A stretch of 28,606 bases of DNA from JAABPW01 sp037132275. Lineage in GTDB: Bacteria; Verrucomicrobiota; Kiritimatiellia; CAIKKV01; CAITUY01. The notes under the pieces were generated by a model, which was not told the origin of the DNA, ran no database searches, and saw nothing but the letters and a program-made list of their open reading frames with translations. Where the stretch lies: assembly GCA_037132275.1 (NCBI GenBank), contig JBAXPK010000035.1, forward strand, positions 1 through 28,606, in the 5' to 3' direction. The translations under genes and the position numbers were made by a program. Of this stretch, positions 23,857 to 28,606 are shown piece after piece; position 1 is the first letter of the stretch; each line of letters starts with the position of its first letter.

Positions 23857-25176
23857 ATGACTGCTGACATGACGAAATCCTGTCATCTGGTTGGGGTTGC
23901 CGGCGTGGGGATGAATGCCCTGGCACAGGCGCTCCAAGGAGGGGGCTGGACCGTAAGCGGTTCTGACCGTTATCAGGATCAGGGGCAGGATCTTGACGTT
24001 ATTCGCAAGTTGAGGGAAGCTGGGATCCGCCTCTATTCACAGGATGGGCAGGGTGTGCAGGCGGATACCGGTGCGGTGGTAGTCAGTACGGCGATTGAAA
24101 ATGATAATCCCGACATGGTCGCCGCTCAACGCATGGGTATCCCTATCCGTCATCGCGCGGAGATGCTGGCGGAACTGGTTGCGGGAAAAGAAACCGTGGC
24201 GATTGCTGGTACGTCGGGGAAAACGACGGTGACAGGTATGGTTGGGTGGTTGCTTGAGCAGTTGGGCGCCGACCCGACGGTGGTGAACGGCGGAGCTCTG
24301 GTCAATTGGGCGGATGCCCATCGTATTGGGAATGTCCGCACCGGTCGCTCCGGGGTCTGTGTTATTGAAGTTGATGAAAGCGACCGGTCACTGCTGCGTT
24401 TCACCCCCGAGTGGGGTTTGATCACCAACATGTCCGCAGATCATTTCGGCTTGGACGAGACGGCAGCCCTGTTCACGCGATTCAGGCGTCAGGTTAGGCG
24501 TGAGTGCATCGCCGGTTGGGATTCTGGTATGCCGTGGCAAGGGCTGATGCCCACTCTCGGCAAGGAGGGATCTCGTTATACCTATGACGGTGTGGAGTTT
24601 GAGCTTCCCATGCTGGGCGCCCATAATGCCGAAAATGCCCTTCAGGCGACGGTGCTCTGCCGAAGGATGGGATTTGAACTCAAACCCATACGGGACGCCT
24701 TGGGCAGGTTTAAAGGGATTCAGCGCCGCCTTGAAAAAATTGGCGAGGCGGGTGGCGTGACGGTGTTGGATGAATATGCCCATAATCCGGCGAAGATCGC
24801 GGCTGCCTGGCGGGCGGTATCCCCTTTTTATCGGCGGGTTCTGGCCTTCTGGCGACCGCATGGGTTCAAGCCATTGTCCCTGATGTTTGATGATCTGGTG
24901 GCGATGTTTACAGACGTGTGCCGTCAGGATGACCGGCTATTCCTGATGCCGGTATACTATGCCGGCGGGACGGTCAGCGAGACGATGGAGTCTGACAGGC
25001 TGGCGGCCAGACTGCGTGAACGCGGGGTGCCGGTGACTTGGATTACGGATTATGATGCCCTGATGAGCGAAATGGTGGGCCAAGCCAATGAGGGTGATGT
25101 GGTGTTGTGCATCGGTGCCCGTGACCCTGGCATTCCGCGATTTGCCCGGGAGTTGGTGGACAATTTGAAAAAATAA
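23857..25176 (+). CDS. MurC/Mpl-like Mur ligase with altered amino-acid site
   Basis: A 439-residue Mur ligase starting at ATG 23857 (AGGGA about 8 bases upstream); the frame is open back to 23803 inside the previous gene. The N domain is the MurC/Mpl Rossmann fold (LVGVAGVGMNALAQAL, WTVSGSD). The ATP site is GTSGKTT (118-124; MurC has GTHGKTT), then EVDESD (171-176; usually EADESD) and NMSADH (191-196). The C domain has DEYAHNP (305-311; MurC DDYxHHP) and WRPHGFKP (332-339; MurC FQPHRxxR). The middle domain is about 50 residues shorter than in E. coli MurC. The fold predicts ATP-dependent amide bond formation, and changes in the C-terminal pocket suggest a different amino acid or acceptor from MurC. 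It probably works with the ATP-grasp partner rather than as the housekeeping MurC. Confidence 0.88.
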   Translation: MTADMTKSCHLVGVAGVGMNALAQALQGGGWTVSGSDRYQDQGQDLDVIRKLREAGIRLYSQDGQGVQADTGAVVVSTAIENDNPDMVAAQRMGIPIRHRAEMLAELVAGKETVAIAGTSGKTTVTGMVGWLLEQLGADPTVVNGGALVNWADAHRIGNVRTGRSGVCVIEVDESDRSLLRFTPEWGLITNMSADHFGLDETAALFTRFRRQVRRECIAGWDSGMPWQGLMPTLGKEGSRYTYDGVEFELPMLGAHNAENALQATVLCRRMGFELKPIRDALGRFKGIQRRLEKIGEAGGVTVLDEYAHNPAKIAAAWRAVSPFYRRVLAFWRPHGFKPLSLMFDDLVAMFTDVCRQDDRLFLMPVYYAGGTVSETMESDRLAARLRERGVPVTWITDYDALMSEMVGQANEGDVVLCIGARDPGIPRFARELVDNLKK

Positions 25177-25186
25177 CGGCGAAAGG

Positions 25187-25215
25187 TTGACAATGTACGG
25201 ACAAGTCGGCAGTAT
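25187..25215 (+). promoter_or_regulatory. Promoter of tRNA-Ala
   Basis: A perfect -35 TTGACA (25187-25192) and a CAGTAT -10 (25210-25215) are separated by 17 bp. A GC-rich stretch (GCGCCCC) follows the -10, as in stable-RNA promoters under stringent control. The predicted start is about 25222, 27 bp before the tRNA. Confidence 0.65.
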
Positions 25216-25248
25216 TGCGCCCCGTTTTCGACCCGCTAAATGTTTGAC

Positions 25249-25325
25249 GGGGGATTAGCTCAGTTTGGTAGAGCGCTTGAATGGCATTCAAGAGGTCGTG
25301 GGTTCGACTCCCATATCCTCCACCA
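25249..25325 (+). tRNA. tRNA-Ala (anticodon GGC)
   Basis: A 77-nt cloverleaf. The acceptor stem GGGGGAT/ATCCTCC includes a G-T pair, with A and an encoded CCA after it. The anticodon stem CTTGA/TCAAG encloses ATGGCAT, giving anticodon GGC (codons GCC/GCT). The T arm has GGTTCGACT. It lies 72 bp after the Mur-type ligase with its own promoter. Confidence 0.96.
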
Positions 25326-25351
25326 CCCGAATTACTGATCACTCATGCGTG

Positions 25352-26449
25352 TCAGAACCACCCGTCCTGTCTGTTCGCGCGTACGGGGTGCTTTCCCTGC
25401 CGGCTGGCCAGGCGATCGAGGCGTGCCAATTCCCGTTCGATTTCGTTAAGGTTCCATAGGAGACTGCTTACCATGTCCTCTAAATCGACTTTAACGCTCC
25501 GCACAAAATTAGGGTTATTGATTCGAGTTTCGTAGTCCCAAGCCACATCCCGTCGCATGTCCCGCATCTCATGCCTGGTGGTTTGGGCAGCCGTCCTGAG
25601 CTGCTGGGTCAGGCGACGTATCAGGGACACGGGACTGTGGTCACCTAAACCCGCCTCGCCCGCATCACACCGTGCGAGAATACTGTGAAGGGCGTTCAGG
25701 TCGTGACGACGGTAGGCTTCCTGCGCTTCGTGCCAAAGTGCCTTGCGGACATCTGTCATCTGGCCGTGATGATCAGGGTGTAGCAGGCGGACAATGCTGC
25801 GGTAGAGCTCCTTGACCGATTTCTGGTCCGGATGTGGGCGGTTCGAATCGTGCTTTGCTAGACGAATCCCTGTCATGGTCTCGAAAAAATCATTGAAGCT
25901 GCCCCACTCACCGTCAGGAATGTCATCGAACTCGTCGTCGCCAAAGATATTGTCCAGTTCCTGATTCTCATCGAAACTGTTATCAGGCTGCTTACCTCTG
26001 GCGTGGGCCTGCTGTCGTTTAAGTTCGTTCTCCTCGAATTGCCGATCCTCCTCCTGCGCCTCGTCGGGGTGGGAATGGCGCCACAAGACTTTTCGGTAGG
26101 CGGCTAGGTCGGATAGGCGGTAGCGCTTTGCCATGGCCTCAATCTCGTAAATGAACGTCCGCTTTTCCTCGATGGCCTGTTGCAGTTCTCTTTGGCGCGT
26201 GAGCAGATGACCAAAAGTTCGGTGAACCCAGGAACGGAAGCCGGGGACATCCTGTTCGTGATAGCGCTTGAGTTGGTTCTTGAGTTTGCTGAGCGCCTGC
26301 TCCGCCTTATGGTGTGCCTGCAAGGCCTTCTTGCGGAGGGAACTTGTGTTGAGCCGAATGAGATCCTTTCGGTGACTCAGGACCGGCTTGAGGGGCGTCT
26401 GTATCCTGGATCTATGCCCCGCCGCAAAAGGTATTCGTTGTGACTTCAT
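25352..26449 (-). CDS. J-domain-like coiled-coil protein
   Basis: A 365-residue protein from ATG 26449; a GTG at 26497 is an alternative, and no Shine-Dalgarno helps. Residues about 35-95 are a basic, heptad-rich coiled coil (LRKKALQAHHKAEQALSKL). Residues about 140-185 are very acidic (EEDRQFEENE, IFGDDEFDDIPDGE). Residues about 212-258 resemble a J-domain: VKELYRSIVRLLHPDHHG with HPD at 224-226, then LWHEAQEAYRRHDLNAL. J-domains stimulate DnaK ATPase, so a co-chaperone role is plausible but unproven; no zinc or C-terminal DnaJ domains are present. The C-terminal 100 residues are helical and charged. It lies convergent to tRNA-Ala. Confidence 0.75.
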   Translation of the reverse strand: MKSQRIPFAAGHRSRIQTPLKPVLSHRKDLIRLNTSSLRKKALQAHHKAEQALSKLKNQLKRYHEQDVPGFRSWVHRTFGHLLTRQRELQQAIEEKRTFIYEIEAMAKRYRLSDLAAYRKVLWRHSHPDEAQEEDRQFEENELKRQQAHARGKQPDNSFDENQELDNIFGDDEFDDIPDGEWGSFNDFFETMTGIRLAKHDSNRPHPDQKSVKELYRSIVRLLHPDHHGQMTDVRKALWHEAQEAYRRHDLNALHSILARCDAGEAGLGDHSPVSLIRRLTQQLRTAAQTTRHEMRDMRRDVAWDYETRINNPNFVRSVKVDLEDMVSSLLWNLNEIERELARLDRLASRQGKHPVRANRQDGWF

Positions 26450-26563
26450 TCGAATGGGGCAGACTGTGCCAAAGAGAACGCCGAGGAACAAGTGCACAAA
26501 TCGAGGTGTTCAAGGGTGGCGGACCGCTTCAGATTACCTGCACCCATCCGCCCTCTAAGGTTC

Positions 26564-26633
26564 GTGAGACGTGAGGTGTTAAACGTAAGACGTTAAGAGT
26601 CTTGCATCTCACGTCTTGCGCTTCACATCTTAC
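26564..26633. repeat. 70-bp degenerate palindrome with ~10-bp internal repeats
   Basis: The stretch reads GTGAGACGTGAGGTG at one end and GCGCTTCACATCTTAC at the other; the reverse complement of the second closely matches the first, differing mostly by transitions that allow G-U pairs in RNA. Variants of AAGACGTxA recur inside at about 10-bp steps. It resembles dispersed intergenic repeats rather than coding sequence. Confidence 0.65.
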
Positions 26634-26689
26634 TTGCCCTGAGATTGAGCAGGGACCCTGAATCCGGGAGCGGGACAGATCCGATCTCT

Positions 26690-26770
26690 GGCCGCCCTGC
26701 CGGTGAGGATGCGGCAGACGGTAGACCAAAGTACCCCGGCGGCCCTGGCGACATCTTGAAGAGAAACTGG
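26690..26770 (-). pseudogene. Remnant of a LacI-type helix-turn-helix
   Basis: One - strand frame gives TSTPVSLQDVARAAGV followed by LWSTVCRILTGRA. This matches the LacI-family DNA-binding N terminus (consensus V-x-x-x-D-V-A-x-x-A-G-V-S-x-x-T-V-S-R-x-L-x-G), but with Leu-Trp and Cys in place of usual Ser and Ser. No effector domain follows: the frame runs into the 70-bp palindrome and stops at 26630. It is best read as a gene fragment. Confidence 0.5.
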
Positions 26771-26822
26771 TGTGCTAGTTGCGAAACACAGATAACATTG
26801 AACATTATCGTCTGGCGGGTGT

Positions 26823-26978
26823 ATCAAGCTGGCGGAATACCGGTTGCTTCAGGAGCAGGGGATCGAGGAGGCCATTCAGAGACGGGGGGTGAAACAGCAG
26901 GCTGCCTGGACTGAAACGTTGGCCGTTGGGCATCAGCCGTTCGTTGAGCGCGTGACTGGCGTCTATGAAGCGCGTTAA
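26823..26978 (+). pseudogene. C-terminal tail of a REP-associated-type transposase
   Basis: The frame ending at TAA 26976-26978 reads KLAEYRLLQEQGIEEAIQ and then AAWTETLAVGHQPFVERV. W-T-E-x-L-A-V-G-x-x-x-F-V-E is the usual C-terminal end of Y1 (HUH) REP-associated transposases. A stop codon (26799-26801) cuts the frame upstream and no catalytic HUH or Tyr motif is present, so only about 50 residues of a former gene survive. Confidence 0.5.
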
Positions 26979-26984
26979 GCGCCA

Positions 26985-27014
26985 TTGCATTGTGCAGTTC
27001 AGAAATAATATAAA
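26985..27014 (+). promoter_or_regulatory. Possible promoter of the secreted DUF11 protein
   Basis: TTGCAT (26985-26990) and TATAAA (27009-27014) are separated by 18 bp, about 80 bp before the ATG. A perfect 6-bp hairpin (CTCGCA/TGCGAG, 27018-27034) lies at the expected transcript start and may be an operator or leader structure. Apart from the two gene fragments and the palindrome, I see nothing else in 26450-27094. Confidence 0.45.
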
Positions 27015-27094
27015 TTGCTCGCAATGCGTGCGAGTATTTGATCAATTCAGCGCCTTTCAATTTTGAGAATTATTTTATGACTGAGAGGGAAACG

Positions 27095-28606
27095 ATGAAG
27101 AATTATCCCAGTAGCGGGGGGATACTATTCTGTAGCGTCCTTTGTTGCTTTCTTGGCCTGACCATACCGGTGCGGGCGACAATTAATTTTTCGCTGAGAG
27201 GGCTATCAACGGCCTCTATTTGCGACACCCTGTCCCTTACGAATACGCTCACGAATACGGGCGGGGTGTTGGGGGGGCTCTGTGTCACTAACACCTTGCC
27301 GGCCAACTTGTCGTATGTTCCCGGCGAGACGGTGGTTGAACTTCCCGGCGGAACGACCCTAACCAATACGGCCGCAGAGCCCAGCACGATTAGTGGCCAG
27401 AATCTGATCTGGAATTTTTCCGGACTTGTTACGCCCTCCAAAGTCAATCACATCCTGATTACGGAGGTGTACTACAATGACACCGCCACCTCGCAGAACA
27501 ACAAGGAGGGGTATCAGTGGGTTGAGTTGTTCAACCCCACCACCAACAGCCAATCCCTTTCCGGTTGGAAGCTGAAAGACGCCAATCCCGGCAAGGAAGA
27601 TGCGCTTCCCGATATGACGATAGCTCCGGGTGAGTTTGTGATCGTGGCGGGAAGTACCCAGTGCTTCTACTCAGCGCATTCCCACTATACGGGACAAGTC
27701 TTTCAGGTGTACGACGGCCAGATCGGAAACGGCCTGAATGACTATGGCGATGGGGTTGCGCTGATCGATAATACCCTAGCCGTGGTGGACGCCATGTCAT
27801 ACGGTAACTCCACCGTGTTTTTCTCTACGCCGGCCGAGTTGTCGCCGGTATCCGGATCCATTACCCGTTTCCCTGCGGCCAATGCGGATACCGGCACGTC
27901 GGCAGACTGGGACAAGCAGAACACGCCGGATCCCGGCGAAGGTGACTTGCCGACGGGCTTGCAGCCCAATGACGGGATCACAATCCGGTACAAGGCGGTG
28001 GGGAGTTGTTCCGCCGCAACTGGACAATTTTCCGCCAACGCGGGATACCAACAACCTCCCAACGGATCGAACTTGTTCAATTCCGCCACTGCGCCAGTTA
28101 CGTTGAACTCCGGGGATTTGACCATTTCCAAGACGCCGCTGACCCAGTCGGCCGGCCGGTATGACCTAGTGGGATGGGAAATCACGGTCAAGAATGTGGG
28201 AATCGGAAACGCGAAAAATGTTGTCATTACGGATCGCCTGTCCTCCGGGTTCAGTCTCACCAATTGCAGCGTGGAGCCGGCCAGCATCACGCTCTCCAAC
28301 ACGACCCGGGTGCTCACTTGGGATGGGACGAAGATTCCGCTCCTGGCGGACCTCCCGCCGGACCAGTCGGTGACCGTGGCGGTGACGGGGCGTGTTGAGT
28401 CAGTCTCTGACTTGTCAAACAAGGCCGATGCCCGGTGGGGGTGTTCCACCAATTCGATTTGCGAAGACAGTGTAGATAAAGGCGAAACGGTTACTGCGGG
28501 GCTTACCCTGATTGACCGGGTGCCGCAATTGCGCGGTTGGATCACTCCGGTTTCCCCGATTTCGGTGCCTTACTGTGGGGGAACCAACCTCGTGCTTCAT
28601 ATCACC
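27095..28606 (+). CDS. Large secreted DUF11/lamin-tail-domain protein, 3' end outside window
   Basis: The frame is open for 504 codons from ATG 27095 to the window edge with no stop, so the protein is partial. AGGG lies about 6 bases before the ATG; an in-frame ATG at 27077 is less likely. Residues 1-28 form a signal peptide ending at VRA. Residues about 35-111 and 290-340 look like two halves of one DUF11-type beta-domain (TLPANLSYVPGETVVELPGG, SGQNLIWNFSG, then GLQPNDGITIRYKA). Residues about 117-280 form a lamin-tail domain (HILITEVYYND, GYQWVELFNPTTN, SLSGWKLKD, PGEFVIVAG). A second DUF11 domain covers about 342-465 (SAGRYDLVGWEITVKNVG, VVITDRLSSGFSLTNC). It is probably a surface or exported adhesion-type protein, possibly with a sorting tail beyond the window. 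Confidence 0.82.
   Translation, partial: MKNYPSSGGILFCSVLCCFLGLTIPVRATINFSLRGLSTASICDTLSLTNTLTNTGGVLGGLCVTNTLPANLSYVPGETVVELPGGTTLTNTAAEPSTISGQNLIWNFSGLVTPSKVNHILITEVYYNDTATSQNNKEGYQWVELFNPTTNSQSLSGWKLKDANPGKEDALPDMTIAPGEFVIVAGSTQCFYSAHSHYTGQVFQVYDGQIGNGLNDYGDGVALIDNTLAVVDAMSYGNSTVFFSTPAELSPVSGSITRFPAANADTGTSADWDKQNTPDPGEGDLPTGLQPNDGITIRYKAVGSCSAATGQFSANAGYQQPPNGSNLFNSATAPVTLNSGDLTISKTPLTQSAGRYDLVGWEITVKNVGIGNAKNVVITDRLSSGFSLTNCSVEPASITLSNTTRVLTWDGTKIPLLADLPPDQSVTVAVTGRVESVSDLSNKADARWGCSTNSICEDSVDKGETVTAGLTLIDRVPQLRGWITPVSPISVPYCGGTNLVLHIT

Noticed and set aside
27742..28545. 267-residue open frame on the - strand opposite the DUF11 protein
   Set aside because: The + strand frame is open for 504 codons with a signal peptide and known domains; the - strand frame looks like its shadow.

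Overview
This is a bacterial chromosomal window of moderate-to-high GC. The best guess for its source is the PVC superphylum (Verrucomicrobiota, Kiritimatiellota or Lentisphaerota). That guess rests on several clues: many convincing genes lack a Shine-Dalgarno sequence; a small secreted protein carries an ETQAQCEERYG-type motif; a secreted protein combines DUF11 and lamin-tail domains; and a GH57/GT4/archaeal-type debranching enzyme cluster is present. No single marker proves the phylum.

Layout. A tRNA-Pro (4-80) is followed by a methionine/one-carbon module on the + strand (352-5897). It holds a stand-alone homocysteine S-methyltransferase, a long MetH protein that lacks exactly that domain (ATGA overlap), a 57-residue rubredoxin, and a homocysteine methyltransferase/methylenetetrahydrofolate reductase fusion. 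A Gfo/Idh/MocA oxidoreductase (5968-7023) closes the + strand run. The - strand from 13104 down to 7046 reads as one operon: DedA membrane protein, glycogen debranching enzyme, a tiny SAP-like Cys-rich protein, a GT4 glycogen-synthase-like enzyme, a GH57 amylase-like enzyme and PyrF. Three 13-bp direct repeats lie between DedA and a divergent HAD-family gene.

Next come a secreted protein of unknown function, an MtaB-type tRNA methylthiotransferase overlapping a nitronate monooxygenase (both -), a divergent Rid/chorismatase-like protein (+), and a PilT-like ATPase with altered signature motifs (-). A tmRNA (encoded tag ANTEYALAA) and a tRNA-Leu(CAG) follow on the - strand.

The most interesting block is 20897-25176. 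A 643-residue protein I do not recognise is divergent from two coupled genes: an ATP-grasp ligase resembling those of cyanophycin synthetase and N-acetylglutaminylglutamine synthetase, and a MurC/Mpl-like ligase with substitutions in the amino-acid-binding part. This looks like a dedicated amide-bond-forming pathway whose product cannot be read from the sequence. A tRNA-Ala(GGC) with a good promoter and a J-domain-like protein follow.

The last part (26450-27094) is gene-poor. It holds a 70-bp degenerate palindrome, a fragment of a LacI-type helix-turn-helix and the tail of a REP-associated-type transposase. The window ends inside a large secreted protein starting at 27095, in which a lamin-tail domain appears to be inserted into a DUF11 domain.
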